Positions 7,415 through 16,516 of a stretch of DNA of 33,789 nucleotides are shown in pieces. Position 1 is the stretch's first letter. Each line of letters begins with the position of its first letter. Where the stretch lies: NCBI GenBank assembly GCA_003671195.1, contig QWPJ01000115.1, positions 1 through 33,789 of the forward strand, in the 5' to 3' direction. The DNA is from Planctomycetota bacterium (GTDB lineage Bacteria > Planctomycetota > Planctomycetia > Pirellulales > Pirellulaceae). The notes beneath the pieces are model-generated. The model saw nothing but the letters and a program-made list of their open reading frames with translations. It had not been told where the DNA came from and searched no databases. Made by a program: the position numbers and the translations under genes.

Positions 7415-8809
7415 ATGCTCTTCGAACACTCTAGCGAATTTTCCTGTCCAGTAGACCGGCTCTTCGAGTACCACGAACAAGCCGGTGCGATCAACCGGCT
7501 CATTCCCCCTTGGGAACCCGCCAGTGTTGTAGCGAGCAACGACTCGCTCCAAGTCGGTTCGCTCGTCTCGGTCAGGAACAAAATCGGCCCTATCTCCCAA
7601 ATCTGGAAAGCCGAACACACCCAATACGTCCGCAACGAACTCTTCGTCGATGAGCTCAAGTCTGGCCCTTTCGCAAAGTGGAAACACGAGCATCGTTTTG
7701 CCCCAATCAGCGATTCGGCTTCAAGATTGACCGACCGTATCGACCTTCAACTCCATGGTGCTCCATTGAGCAACGTGCTCAAAGGCTGGGTCGACTCCAA
7801 GCTGACTGCCATGTTCCGCTTCAGGCATCGTATCACCGCCGACGATCTGAAGTTCTCCGAACTGCTGCCAACGGCACAGCACCAACTTCGGATCGGGGTT
7901 TCAGGAAGCTCGGGATTGATCGGTCGTCGAACCATCGAACTGGCCCGCGTTCTGGGGATCGAAGTGGTCCGATCCACCCGCCCCCAAAGCGATCAACCAC
8001 CCTCCCGTTGGCCTCGCGGGGTGCTCAGCGCCCCCGAAGATCAACTCGAAGCGTTCGAGAATCTCGACGCCTGGATCCACCTCGGAGGCGCAGGGATCGC
8101 CGATAAACGCTGGTCGAACTCCTACAAACAAACCATCAAAAACACCCGCATCGACTCGACGAAGAAACTCGTCACAAGGCTCAGTCAGCTCAAATCCCCA
8201 CCCAAGGCCCTGATCTGTGCTTCGGGCGTCGGGATCTTCGGCAACCGAGGGGACGAACGGCTTGACGAATCCTCGAGCGTTGCTCGATCGGCCACAGGGG
8301 ATGACTTCCTCTCGGAGGTCGCCAGGGAATGGGAAGCCGCCGCGATGAAGTACTCCGATCGATCCGGTCGAGTCGCCCTTGCACGCTTCGGTGTGGTGCT
8401 CCATCCGCGCTCGGGTGCCTTGAGCAAGATGCTCTTGCCCTTCCGACTCGGAGGGGGTGGACCGATGGGCTCGGGAAAACAGTATTGGCCTTGGGTCCAT
8501 ATCGACGATGCAGCTAGCATCCTGCTGTGGCTAGCCTTGGCCTCGGATCGCCAAGGGCCGGTCCATGTCGTGGCACCTGAGTGCCTGAGCAATCGAGACT
8601 TCAGCGCCGTGTTGGCCAAAGTCCTCCACCGGCCCTCGTGGCTTCCCGCACCGGCCTTTGCCCTCCGAATCGCCTTGGGCGAAATGGCCGACGCGCTTCT
8701 GCTAGCCAGCGCCCGAACGGTGCCGGGCGTGCTGCTCGAATCGGGTTTTCCCTTCCGCTTCCCGACGCTCGAGGGCGCGTTGCGAAATGTCCTAGGCAGC
8801 GAACTCTAA
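7415..8809 (+). CDS. SRPBCC domain fused to TIGR01777 (YfcH-type) NAD-dependent epimerase
   Basis: The protein has 464 residues and begins 16 bp after the sigma factor stop, so the two are probably co-transcribed. Residues 1-145 resemble the SRPBCC (START-like, cyclase/dehydrase) fold found as ligand-binding modules. Residues 158-464 form a short-chain dehydrogenase/epimerase of the TIGR01777 group, also annotated YfcH or SulA-like. The nucleotide-binding loop is GSSGLIG (164-170), with the group motifs HLGGAGIADKRW, CASGVGIFGNRGDE and PWVHIDDAASILLWLA. Both fused and separate arrangements occur in bacteria. The substrate of the group is unknown. It converges on recJ with only 11 bp between the stops. 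Confidence 0.9.
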   Translation: MLFEHSSEFSCPVDRLFEYHEQAGAINRLIPPWEPASVVASNDSLQVGSLVSVRNKIGPISQIWKAEHTQYVRNELFVDELKSGPFAKWKHEHRFAPISDSASRLTDRIDLQLHGAPLSNVLKGWVDSKLTAMFRFRHRITADDLKFSELLPTAQHQLRIGVSGSSGLIGRRTIELARVLGIEVVRSTRPQSDQPPSRWPRGVLSAPEDQLEAFENLDAWIHLGGAGIADKRWSNSYKQTIKNTRIDSTKKLVTRLSQLKSPPKALICASGVGIFGNRGDERLDESSSVARSATGDDFLSEVAREWEAAAMKYSDRSGRVALARFGVVLHPRSGALSKMLLPFRLGGGGPMGSGKQYWPWVHIDDAASILLWLALASDRQGPVHVVAPECLSNRDFSAVLAKVLHRPSWLPAPAFALRIALGEMADALLLASARTVPGVLLESGFPFRFPTLEGALRNVLGSEL

Positions 8810-8820
8810 CCGAGTTGGCT

Positions 8821-10572
8821 CTAACCGACTTGACTTGCTCGCCAATCGACCAGTTGCAATTCGACCCGGCGGTACCCGTTGAACTCGTTGACGTTGGGTC
8901 GGAACGCCAAATCGAATTGGCCTTGATGGGCATTGATCTTCTCGGCCCACTCGGGCTGCGAAAACGCAACGGCTCGGAAGATCTGATCATGCTGCTTGAA
9001 CCGGACCCCAACGTGCCGATCCCCCTGCCCGAAGAGCTTGGCTGGCTCATGCAGTTGGACATTGCTTGCGACGAAAACCGGTCGTGGATTTCCTGCTCCA
9101 AAGGGTGCCATGCTTTCGATCATCGTGACGGTCTGTAGGCTCAGCTCCTGAAACGTAGCTTCCGCATCGACCAGCAGGGTTTGTTCTGGATCCCTTTCTC
9201 CGATCGTTCGGCGCACGTGATCGCACAAGGCTTCTCGGAACTCGGGAATCTTGCGGTCCTGGATCCTTAAACCTGCGGCCGCCGCGTGCCCGCCGCAGCT
9301 TTCCAAATGCTCGCTGCAGGCGACAAACGCGCGATGCAAATCCACGGTACCTGCCGATCGACCACTGCCGGTGGCCGGCTTTTGTCCCATGGGGTCCGAG
9401 GAGATGATCACCACAGGTCGATGGAACCGCTCGGCCATCCGCCCGGCGACAATTCCGATGACCCCAAGGTGCCAACCGGGAGAATGCAGCACCAAGGCGG
9501 GCTCGGCAGAGGCCTCGAGTTGCTCCTTGGCTTGCTTGCTGGCCGCCAACGTGATGCTTCGCTCGATCGAGTCGCGGTCGGCATTCAATCGGTCGAGATA
9601 CTGTGCCAGGGCCAAGGCTCGGCCGGGGTCCTGGGTGGTCAATAGCTCGACTCCCAACTGGGCCTGACCGAGCCGACCGGCGGCGTTGAGCCTCGGGGCG
9701 AGCGTAAAGGCGATGTCTTCAGCACTGATCGCTCGCTTGGCGTCGAGCTTCGTGAGCTTGATGAGCTCCTTGAGGCCCAGAGGTCCATGCTTGGTCATCC
9801 ACTGCAATGCGGTTCGGACCAAAATCCGATTCTCATCGACCAAGGGGACCACATCGGCCACCGTCGCGATCGCCGCGATGGTCATGGCCATCAAGAGAAA
9901 GTCACGATGCACATCGGCTACCTTGCTCCGATTGTCGGCCAAAATCTGACACATTCGCCAAGCGAGCTTGAAGGCGACTCCCGCACCGCACAGTCCATGG
10001 AACGGATAGTGGGTATTGGGCAAGTTCGGGTGGACGATGGCCACGGCCTCGGGAAGGATCTCGCCGCATGCATGGTGGTCGGTGATGATCAAGTCCAAAC
10101 CTAATTCCCGACATAACTGCGCCTCTTGGATCGAACCGATTCCGCAGTCGACGGTCACCAGGAGTTTGCGGCCCAAACTCGCGAGCCGTCGGATCGACTC
10201 GCAACTGAGTCCATACGCATCTTCGAGCCGATTGGGTACGTAGTACGTCACATCGGCCCCGAGCATCTTGAGAAACGATTCGAGGATCGACGTAGCGCAC
10301 ATCCCATCGGCATCGTAATCGCCGTAGATGACGATGGGCTCGCCATCGCGTACTGCCCTTAGAATCCGTTCGGCCGCCGCGTCGATCCCCGGCAACAACT
10401 GCGGATCTCGAAGGTCGGAAAACTTGCAATCGAGAAATAGCCTCGCCGCATCGACCTTGGAAATCCCACGCGACAAAAGAAGCTGGGACACCACCGGATC
10501 GACCTTCAATTCATCGGCAAACGCCAAAAAACCTGCCGAATCATGGGCTCGAAAGATCCATCGTTTTGACAT
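8821..10572 (-). CDS. recJ: single-stranded-DNA-specific exonuclease RecJ
   Basis: The protein has 583 residues, within the usual RecJ range. RecJ is a cytoplasmic 5'-3' exonuclease on single-stranded DNA, used in recombination and mismatch or base-excision repair. DHH-phosphoesterase motifs are present: DYDADG at 85-90, TVDCGIGS at 140-147 and DHH at 165-167. GLCGAGVAFKLAWR follows, and the DHHA1 part carries GWHLGVIGIVAGRM and SGRSAGTVDLHRA with the AAAGLRI glycine cluster. The OB-fold end is intact. I chose the ATG at 10572 because GGGAGGG lies at good spacing before it; a further in-frame start at 10623 lacks this. The hydroxyproline-epimerase-like gene is upstream on the same strand, 140 bp away. 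Confidence 0.96.
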   Translation of the reverse strand: MSKRWIFRAHDSAGFLAFADELKVDPVVSQLLLSRGISKVDAARLFLDCKFSDLRDPQLLPGIDAAAERILRAVRDGEPIVIYGDYDADGMCATSILESFLKMLGADVTYYVPNRLEDAYGLSCESIRRLASLGRKLLVTVDCGIGSIQEAQLCRELGLDLIITDHHACGEILPEAVAIVHPNLPNTHYPFHGLCGAGVAFKLAWRMCQILADNRSKVADVHRDFLLMAMTIAAIATVADVVPLVDENRILVRTALQWMTKHGPLGLKELIKLTKLDAKRAISAEDIAFTLAPRLNAAGRLGQAQLGVELLTTQDPGRALALAQYLDRLNADRDSIERSITLAASKQAKEQLEASAEPALVLHSPGWHLGVIGIVAGRMAERFHRPVVIISSDPMGQKPATGSGRSAGTVDLHRAFVACSEHLESCGGHAAAAGLRIQDRKIPEFREALCDHVRRTIGERDPEQTLLVDAEATFQELSLQTVTMIESMAPFGAGNPRPVFVASNVQLHEPAKLFGQGDRHVGVRFKQHDQIFRAVAFSQPEWAEKINAHQGQFDLAFRPNVNEFNGYRRVELQLVDWRASQVG

Positions 10573-10712
10573 CGAAATCCCTCCCACTAGGCCATCCCCG
10601 AGTTGCAAGCGAACATCGCACAACCCGTCGGCTTAGGATAACCTCCAAGCCGTCGGTCGAAAACCGGTTGGATCGATCCCCAAAACAATCGCCCAAAAAG
10701 ATCTTGCAGCAG

Positions 10713-11639
10713 CTAGCGACTTGGGATCCCCCAGCCGAAGGGATCCTCGGGGTCGACGACCAACTGAAGATCACCGTTGACAAACGCCCGAGCGCGGACC
10801 GAAGGTCGTATCTGCAAGCTCGTCTTCTCGAGCCACTCGTAGGAGGCTTCAAAGACACTGCCGATGAAACTCTCTTGACGCCAAATGGCACCCGGGGCAA
10901 GTTTTCCGTCGGCCGCAAGGCAAGCGAGCTTGGCACTCGTCCCGGTCCCGCACGGAGAACGATCGTACTGGCGGCCAGGGCATAAAACAAACGAACGAGA
11001 ATCGTTCTCGGGCGATACCGCAGCCCCAAAGAGCTCGACATGATCGACTCGTGGGTAGTCCTTTTGGACCGCCTCTAAGATCTCCGTGGACCGGTCGATC
11101 AAATAACCCGCTGGGCGATCGAACCAATCGGTCTGGCTCACATCCAAGAGGGCAAAAAAATTGCCACCGTAAGCGATATCGGCAGATAGCGACACTCCAT
11201 CGGCAAGCCGGATCGGACAGTCGCTCGCCACCCGATAACTCGCCACGTTCTCGAGCGTCACTTGCCGATCCTCATGCAAAACCGCATGCACCTGCCCGAC
11301 GCATGTCTCAAAGCTATGGCGTCCGGGCTGTAGCCTTCCAAGCCATCGGAGAGTCTCGACGACCCCGATCGTTCCATGGCCACACATTCCCAAATACCCG
11401 ACGTTGTTGAAGAAAATAATCCCTGCGGTGTTTCTCTCATCGATCGGGGGAAGCACCAGTGCGCCGACCATGACCTCCGAGCCGCGAGGCTCATGGATCA
11501 GTGCAGTCCGCAAGAAATCGAACTGCTCTCGCATGTGTGCCAAACGCTCTGCGACGTTTTCGCCGCGCAGAGGAACTTCCGAGACGATCGTGCGAGTCGG
11601 CTCGCCCCCGGTGTGACTGTCGATGACTCTGCACTGCAT
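10713..11639 (-). CDS. proline racemase family enzyme, probable 4-hydroxyproline 2-epimerase
   Basis: The protein has 308 residues of the proline racemase superfamily. It contains both active-site cysteines: Cys86 in MCGHGTIG and Cys230 in DRSPCGTGTSAK. The two act as paired acid/base catalysts that invert the alpha-carbon. The two-cysteine form separates racemases and epimerases from trans-3-hydroxyproline dehydratases, which have Ser or Thr at the first position. The N-terminal IDSHTGGEPTR is typical of the 4-hydroxyproline epimerase branch, which feeds trans-4-hydroxy-L-proline into catabolism. None of the usual partners (D-hydroxyproline dehydrogenase, deaminase, semialdehyde dehydrogenase, transporter) is adjacent, so substrate assignment rests on sequence only. 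A proline racemase activity cannot be excluded. Confidence 0.85.
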   Translation of the reverse strand: MQCRVIDSHTGGEPTRTIVSEVPLRGENVAERLAHMREQFDFLRTALIHEPRGSEVMVGALVLPPIDERNTAGIIFFNNVGYLGMCGHGTIGVVETLRWLGRLQPGRHSFETCVGQVHAVLHEDRQVTLENVASYRVASDCPIRLADGVSLSADIAYGGNFFALLDVSQTDWFDRPAGYLIDRSTEILEAVQKDYPRVDHVELFGAAVSPENDSRSFVLCPGRQYDRSPCGTGTSAKLACLAADGKLAPGAIWRQESFIGSVFEASYEWLEKTSLQIRPSVRARAFVNGDLQLVVDPEDPFGWGIPSR

Positions 11640-11660
11640 GGATCTGAACTCTGCGCTTTG

Positions 11661-11688
11661 TTAGCTGTTGACTCTATTAGCTGTTGAC
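11661..11688. repeat. short direct repeat upstream of the epimerase gene
   Basis: TTAGCTGTTGAC occurs at 11661-11672 and again at 11677-11688. The repeat lies in the 60-bp gap between the Nudix stop and the epimerase start, on the promoter side of the latter. It may be a regulator site or a replication-slippage duplication. Confidence 0.5.
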
Positions 11689-11699
11689 GATTCGCTTTG

Positions 11700-12164
11700 T
11701 CAGTCGGATTCAAAGTGCGCTCGGAAGTCCCCACTGCGGAAACTCGCTAAGAACTCTGGCATGCTGCCGAGCAGATCCTTTCGAGCTTCAAGCAACGGAA
11801 CGCTCATCCAATGGAACTCCTCGACCTCCTGGAAATTGGGCCTCGGCTCGGAGCCCTTGAGTCGCTCGCAATACAACCACTCCAGGCGAGTTCCCCAACG
11901 GGTTTGACTCGTCCAGAGATGCCCTCGGACCTCGACCCGCAGATCGAGTTCCTCGACCAATTCGCGTTTGACGGCCGTTGGAAAGTCCTCACCAGGCTCG
12001 ATTCCTCCTCCTGGGAAACAGATCAAACCCGGAGCGCTGACGAATTGCGAACGTCGTATGACCAGGAATTGTCCTTCTTCATAGAGAATCCCAACAACCG
12101 CATGGCGGCCTCGGTCTCGGTGAGGCTGACGGTTGGGGTCCTTAGAGTTAAAATCAGTGCTCAT
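11700..12164 (-). CDS. Nudix hydrolase
   Basis: The protein has 154 residues, a single Nudix domain of normal length. The Nudix box runs from Gly53 to Leu75. It includes Glu59, Arg67-Glu68 and Glu71-Glu72, the metal-binding set for cleavage of a nucleoside diphosphate linked to another group; the penultimate Gly of the motif is Asp74 here. PGLICFPGGGIEPGE is the usual lead-in. The substrate cannot be told from sequence, and MutT-like or other housecleaning roles are possible. The start at 12164 is divergent from the nucleotidyltransferase gene (start 12217), leaving 52 bp for both promoters. Confidence 0.88.
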   Translation of the reverse strand: MSTDFNSKDPNRQPHRDRGRHAVVGILYEEGQFLVIRRSQFVSAPGLICFPGGGIEPGEDFPTAVKRELVEELDLRVEVRGHLWTSQTRWGTRLEWLYCERLKGSEPRPNFQEVEEFHWMSVPLLEARKDLLGSMPEFLASFRSGDFRAHFESD

Positions 12165-12216
12165 AACGGCGTATCATAGGCTCTCTGGGCCAGGAAAGGA
12201 ACCAGCTACCTTCACA

Positions 12217-13620
12217 ATGTCATCCCAGGACCCCACAGCGCAGAAACCCTCTGCCGACCGACCTCTATTCCATGCAGGTTCCCTCCATCGACAGTTTGCC
12301 CACGAAATCGTTCGGCGTTTGGTCGACCGAGGCTACGTGGCTTACTATGCCGGAGGGTGCGTGCGAGACGCCCTGCTGAACCTGACTCCCAAAGACTTCG
12401 ATGTCGCGACCGACGCGACCCCGGAGCAAGTCCGTGAAGTCTTCGGTGCCGATCACACACGCGCCGTCGGCGAAGCCTTTGGCGTAGTGCTCGTCCACGG
12501 TCGATTGGCCAAGACCAAGTGCCAGGTCGAAGTCGCGACGTTCCGAACCGACGGCTCCTATTCCGACGGCCGACGCCCCGATTGGGTCGTCTACGCGACG
12601 GCCGAACAAGACGCCCAGCGACGCGACTTTACCATCAACGGCCTTTTCTACGATCCGATCGCCCAAAGAGTCATCGATTTCGTCGGAGGACAAATCGACC
12701 TGGGCAATCGCCTGCTTCGAGCCATCGGCGACCCTTATGCCCGTATCAACGAAGACAAACTGCGCATGCTTCGGGCCATTCGATTCGCCGCCCGATTTGC
12801 CTTTGAACTCGACCCTGCGACCCGCAAAGCAATCGAGGAATCGGCCTCAGGTATCCAACGCGTCAGCGGAGAAAGAATCGGCACGGAACTCTCGAAAATC
12901 CTCGAACACCCCAACCGACAATGGGCCTGGTCCGAACTCGAACGATGCGGTCTGCTCGCGCACATCGCCCCAGAACTCCTGCCGGTCGACCAAGCCGAAC
13001 TGTTCCTCCAACTACCCGATGCGCACCTAGAACTGCCCGTCGTTCTGGCTGCAATGGTCCACCCACTGGGCAGACGATCCCCAGAGACATCTCCCCCAAA
13101 TCGACCTCCGAGCGTCCCGGAATATCCAATCCCATCCCAAACCTGGCCAACGGCCCTCGAGGCAATCCAGCTCCGATGGAAGCTCCCCAACGCGACGATC
13201 GATTCGGCCCGCGTTTGCGTCGAAGCCTCCTGTGCGCTGGCCAATCCCAAGCCCCTCGAATGGTCTCAAGTCCAGCCCAAGCTCCTCCATGGCTGGATCG
13301 ACGAGTCGATGCACTTGGCTCAAGCCCTATGCCGACTCCACCTCTGGTCGGACTCTGGCATCCAAACCTTCAAAGAGCGTCTCGCTCAACCGACTCACCT
13401 ATGGAATCCAGAACCTTGGATCAAAGGCAGCGATCTGATCCGAGCCGGGCTCAAGCCAGGTCCTGCATTCGGCAAACTACTATCGCAAGCTAGGTCGATG
13501 CAGCTCGATGGACGATGGACCTCCGAGGCAATGGCTCTTGAATGGTTGGCCTCAGCGATTCGAGAGCCCGAACGATTTCAAAAGCCCGAACGATTTCAGG
13601 GGCCCGAGCAGGAGCAATAG
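12217..13620 (+). CDS. class II CCA-adding / poly(A) polymerase family nucleotidyltransferase
   Basis: The protein has 467 residues. The nucleotidyltransferase head is complete: GGCVRD (46-51), the catalytic Asp pair in KDFDVATDA (D60, D62), RRDFTIN (135-141) and LRMLRAIRFAARF (182-194). These enzymes either add CCA to tRNA 3' ends or polyadenylate RNA. Sequence alone does not separate the two, and I saw no HD phosphohydrolase domain. If this is the only copy in the genome, CCA addition would be expected. The C-terminal half is poorly conserved and ends in a tandem PERFQ repeat (EPERFQKPERFQGPEQEQ), encoded by near-identical DNA. I chose the ATG at 12217 because the earlier in-frame start at 12133 would overlap the divergent Nudix gene. 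Confidence 0.9.
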   Translation: MSSQDPTAQKPSADRPLFHAGSLHRQFAHEIVRRLVDRGYVAYYAGGCVRDALLNLTPKDFDVATDATPEQVREVFGADHTRAVGEAFGVVLVHGRLAKTKCQVEVATFRTDGSYSDGRRPDWVVYATAEQDAQRRDFTINGLFYDPIAQRVIDFVGGQIDLGNRLLRAIGDPYARINEDKLRMLRAIRFAARFAFELDPATRKAIEESASGIQRVSGERIGTELSKILEHPNRQWAWSELERCGLLAHIAPELLPVDQAELFLQLPDAHLELPVVLAAMVHPLGRRSPETSPPNRPPSVPEYPIPSQTWPTALEAIQLRWKLPNATIDSARVCVEASCALANPKPLEWSQVQPKLLHGWIDESMHLAQALCRLHLWSDSGIQTFKERLAQPTHLWNPEPWIKGSDLIRAGLKPGPAFGKLLSQARSMQLDGRWTSEAMALEWLASAIREPERFQKPERFQGPEQEQ

Positions 13621-13746
13621 TCCTTTCGCTCCGCATGGATTGGTTTAAAATCGCGGGCCAGCCCGGTTACAGTACTGTGCACTTGGATAACGTATTCGTT
13701 GGGTATTTGAATCTGGCCACGGAATCGATTGGAACATGATTGGATC

Positions 13747-14841
13747 ATGAAAGAGAACCGCTTGTACAACTTCTCGGCAGGACCGGCAGTCTTGCCCGTG
13801 AGCGTCCTGGAAACCATCCGAGATCAGATGCTCTGTCTGCCCGGCTGCGGTGCTTCGATCCTGGAGATCTCCCACCGCAGCAAGCAGTTCATTGCCATCC
13901 AAGAACAGACCAAGCAGCGGTTGATCCGATTGCTCAAGATCCCCCAAACCCATGAAGTCCTGTTCCTTCAAGGAGGAGCTCGCTTGCAGTTTTCCATGGT
14001 GGCGATGAATCTCCTGCGAGGCTCGAAATCGCCCGCTCAGTACGTCGTAACGGGAACCTGGGGAAAGTATGCCGTCGGAGAAGCCAAGAAAGAGGGACCC
14101 GTCGAGGTCCTCTATGACGGAGCCGACCACGGGTACTCAAAGCTTCCAAAACCCCAAGAACTCCGCATCTCGGCCGATGCGGCCTACCTCCACATGACAA
14201 GCAACGAGACGATCCAAGGCATCCAGTTTCAAAGCGATTGGCAGGTCCCCTGTCCATTGGTCATCGACAGTTCGTCGGACTTTCTCTACCGCCCCCTCGA
14301 CATCGCCAAGTACGGGATCGTCTATGCCTGTGCTCAGAAAAATGCGGGGCCTGCCGGAGTGACCGTCGTGATCATCCGCAAGGATCTTCTCGATCGCAGC
14401 GGCGAGAACTTGCCTGGGTACTTAAGCTATCGGAACCATGCACAAGAAGACTCGATGTGGAACACCCCACCGACGTTTGGGATCTACGTCATGGGACTCG
14501 TCGCCCAGTGGCTCGAGGAGAGCGTCGGCGGCCTCGATGCGATGCACCGTCGCAATCAGGACAAAGCGCAACTGCTCTACGATGCGATGGATCGCCATCC
14601 GGGGATGTACCAAGGCCACGCGAGGCTCGAAGACCGTTCGCTGATGAATGCGACCTTTAAACTACCGACCGAAGAACTCGAAACGGCGTTCTTGGCCGAG
14701 GCCAAAAAACTCAACTTGGACTCCTTGAAAGGGCACCGCAGCGTCGGCGGCATTCGGGCCAGCATCTACAATGCCATGCCAATCGAGGGGGTCAAACTCC
14801 TTGTACAACTCATGGACCTATTCGCCACAAAACACGCTTGA
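13747..14841 (+). CDS. serC: phosphoserine aminotransferase
   Basis: The protein has 364 residues, the normal length. It is a PLP-dependent class V aminotransferase that converts 3-phosphohydroxypyruvate and glutamate to phosphoserine and 2-oxoglutarate. It begins with YNFSAGPAVLP, as the family does. The PLP lysine is Lys198 in CAQKNAGPAG, and further family motifs are FLQGGARLQFSMV, TGTWGKYA, TSNETIQG and GHRSVGGIRASIYNAM. An in-frame TTG at 13729 would add only six residues; the ATG at 13747 fits the family start. serA follows after 29 bp, so the two form a serine biosynthesis operon. Confidence 0.97.
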   Translation: MKENRLYNFSAGPAVLPVSVLETIRDQMLCLPGCGASILEISHRSKQFIAIQEQTKQRLIRLLKIPQTHEVLFLQGGARLQFSMVAMNLLRGSKSPAQYVVTGTWGKYAVGEAKKEGPVEVLYDGADHGYSKLPKPQELRISADAAYLHMTSNETIQGIQFQSDWQVPCPLVIDSSSDFLYRPLDIAKYGIVYACAQKNAGPAGVTVVIIRKDLLDRSGENLPGYLSYRNHAQEDSMWNTPPTFGIYVMGLVAQWLEESVGGLDAMHRRNQDKAQLLYDAMDRHPGMYQGHARLEDRSLMNATFKLPTEELETAFLAEAKKLNLDSLKGHRSVGGIRASIYNAMPIEGVKLLVQLMDLFATKHA

Positions 14842-14870
14842 ACTCCAAGTCCACAAGATCGAAAAACGTA

Positions 14871-16499
14871 ATGAAGACCCGCATTTTGGTATTGGATCCG
14901 ATCGCTCCTGAAGGCCTCGAACTGCTCCGTGGAGATTCGAACTTTGAATACAAAGAAATCCATGGACTCAAAGGCCAAGAGCTCAAAGAATCCCTAGCCC
15001 TTTTCGATGGAGCGATTGTTCGCAGCGGGGTGAAAATCACCGCCGAGTCGCTCGAAGGCAACCGCAAGCTCAAAGCGATCGTTCGAGCCGGCGTAGGAAC
15101 CGACAACATCGATAAAAATGCCGCGACCCGCCAAGGCATCGTCGTGATGAATACCCCCGCCGGAAATACCCTGAGCACCGCCGAACACGCCTTCGCTCTG
15201 ATGCTCGCACTCTCGCGTTCGATCGCCCCGGCTTACCAATCCCTATGCTGCGGAAAATGGGACCGCAAGCTGTTCATGGGCGCCCAATTGGCAGACAAAG
15301 TCTTAGGCGTTATCGGCTTCGGACGCATCGGACGCGAAGTCGCACTCCGAGGCCAAGCCTTCGGCATGCGCGTCATCGCCTTCGATCCGTTCCTCTCAGA
15401 CGAACAAGCCGCCAAACTGCGCATCGAAAAAGTTCAAACCGTCGCCGAAATGCTCCCCAAAGTCGATTACCTGACGGTCCACACACCCCTGACCGAGGAA
15501 ACCAAATACCTCATCGGAATGAAACAACTCGAACTCCTCAAACCTGGAGTCCGATTGGTCAACTGCGCCCGGGGAGGTATCTACGAAGAAGCCGCCCTGG
15601 TCGAAGGACTCAAACGCGGAATCATCGCAGGGGTCGCCCTGGACGTCTTCGAAGAAGAACCATGCACCAACAGCCCCCTGTTCGGAATGCCCGGCGTCGT
15701 TTGCACCCCACACCTAGGTGCGAGCACCGAAGAGGCTCAGACCCAAGTTGCGATCGAAGGGATCCAGCTCCTGATGAACTTCTTCAACACCGGCGAAATT
15801 CGCCATGCAGTCAACGTCGCCTCGCTCGACCCGAAAATGCTCGAAGGCTTACGCGGATACCTCGATGCAACCTACCGGTTGGGTTTGCTCATGGCCCAAT
15901 GGCACTCCGGCACAGTCAGCGCCTGCGAATTGCACTACCGAGGCGAGGTCGCCGATAAAGACACCAAACTCCTGACATCCGCCTTTTGCGCCGGACTCCT
16001 GCAACGGGCTATGGCCGATGACGTCAATATCATCAATGCAGAACTGCTCTTCAAGGAACGGGGCATCGATCTGATCGAGAAACGCAACCGTGATCTAGGA
16101 GCATTCAGCTCCTCGGTCACCGCTGAGGTACTCGGCGGTGAGCATACCGTACGAGCCGGAGTGACCGTTTTCGGCAACAGCATGCCCAGACTCGTCTCGA
16201 TCGACGATTATCGCATGGAAGCCTACCTCGATGGACACATGCTTTTCTTCACCCACGACGATATGCCAGGGATCATCGGTAAAGTCGGGACCGTCTTCGG
16301 CAAGCACGGGGTCAATATCGGCCAAATGTCCGTCGGCCGTGTCCAGCAACAGCAAGGAGGACTCGCCATCGGTGTCCTGAACCTCGACTCACGTCCCCCT
16401 CAGATCGCACTTGAGGAACTCAGCTCGATCGATGGGATCAAGAAGGTCCAGTGGATCGAACTGCCCGCCGCAGGTGTACTTCCACCTTGGCTCGCCTAG
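14871..16499 (+). CDS. serA: D-3-phosphoglycerate dehydrogenase, long form
   Basis: The protein has 542 residues and is the first enzyme of serine synthesis, oxidising 3-phosphoglycerate with NAD. The Rossmann loop GFGRIG is at 149-154. The catalytic set is Arg234 (NCARGGIYEE), Glu263 (FEEEP) and His281 (CTPHLGAST). After about residue 315 comes the intervening ASB domain typical of the long form, then a C-terminal ACT domain (about 465-535, DMPGIIGKVGTVFGKHGVNI) likely to sense serine. The length matches the mycobacterial-type enzyme, not the roughly 410-residue E. coli enzyme. Translation probably starts at the ATG at 14871; an earlier TTG at 14838 overlaps the end of serC. Confidence 0.97.
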   Translation: MKTRILVLDPIAPEGLELLRGDSNFEYKEIHGLKGQELKESLALFDGAIVRSGVKITAESLEGNRKLKAIVRAGVGTDNIDKNAATRQGIVVMNTPAGNTLSTAEHAFALMLALSRSIAPAYQSLCCGKWDRKLFMGAQLADKVLGVIGFGRIGREVALRGQAFGMRVIAFDPFLSDEQAAKLRIEKVQTVAEMLPKVDYLTVHTPLTEETKYLIGMKQLELLKPGVRLVNCARGGIYEEAALVEGLKRGIIAGVALDVFEEEPCTNSPLFGMPGVVCTPHLGASTEEAQTQVAIEGIQLLMNFFNTGEIRHAVNVASLDPKMLEGLRGYLDATYRLGLLMAQWHSGTVSACELHYRGEVADKDTKLLTSAFCAGLLQRAMADDVNIINAELLFKERGIDLIEKRNRDLGAFSSSVTAEVLGGEHTVRAGVTVFGNSMPRLVSIDDYRMEAYLDGHMLFFTHDDMPGIIGKVGTVFGKHGVNIGQMSVGRVQQQQGGLAIGVLNLDSRPPQIALEELSSIDGIKKVQWIELPAAGVLPPWLA

Positions 16500-16516
16500 C
16501 TTCAACGCAGCAAGCC

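Noticed and set aside
6943-7659. Leftward 238-residue open frame opposite sigma factor and epimerase
   Set aside because: It spans two real genes on the other strand and resembles no protein family.
13560-13617. Tandem repeat at the 3' end of the CCA/poly(A) polymerase gene, considered as a mobile repeat
   Set aside because: It is only two copies of an in-frame 15- to 18-base unit, best explained by slippage.
15245-15958. Rightward 237-residue open frame within serA
   Set aside because: It is extremely rich in Arg, Pro and His, as expected for a shifted frame of a real gene.
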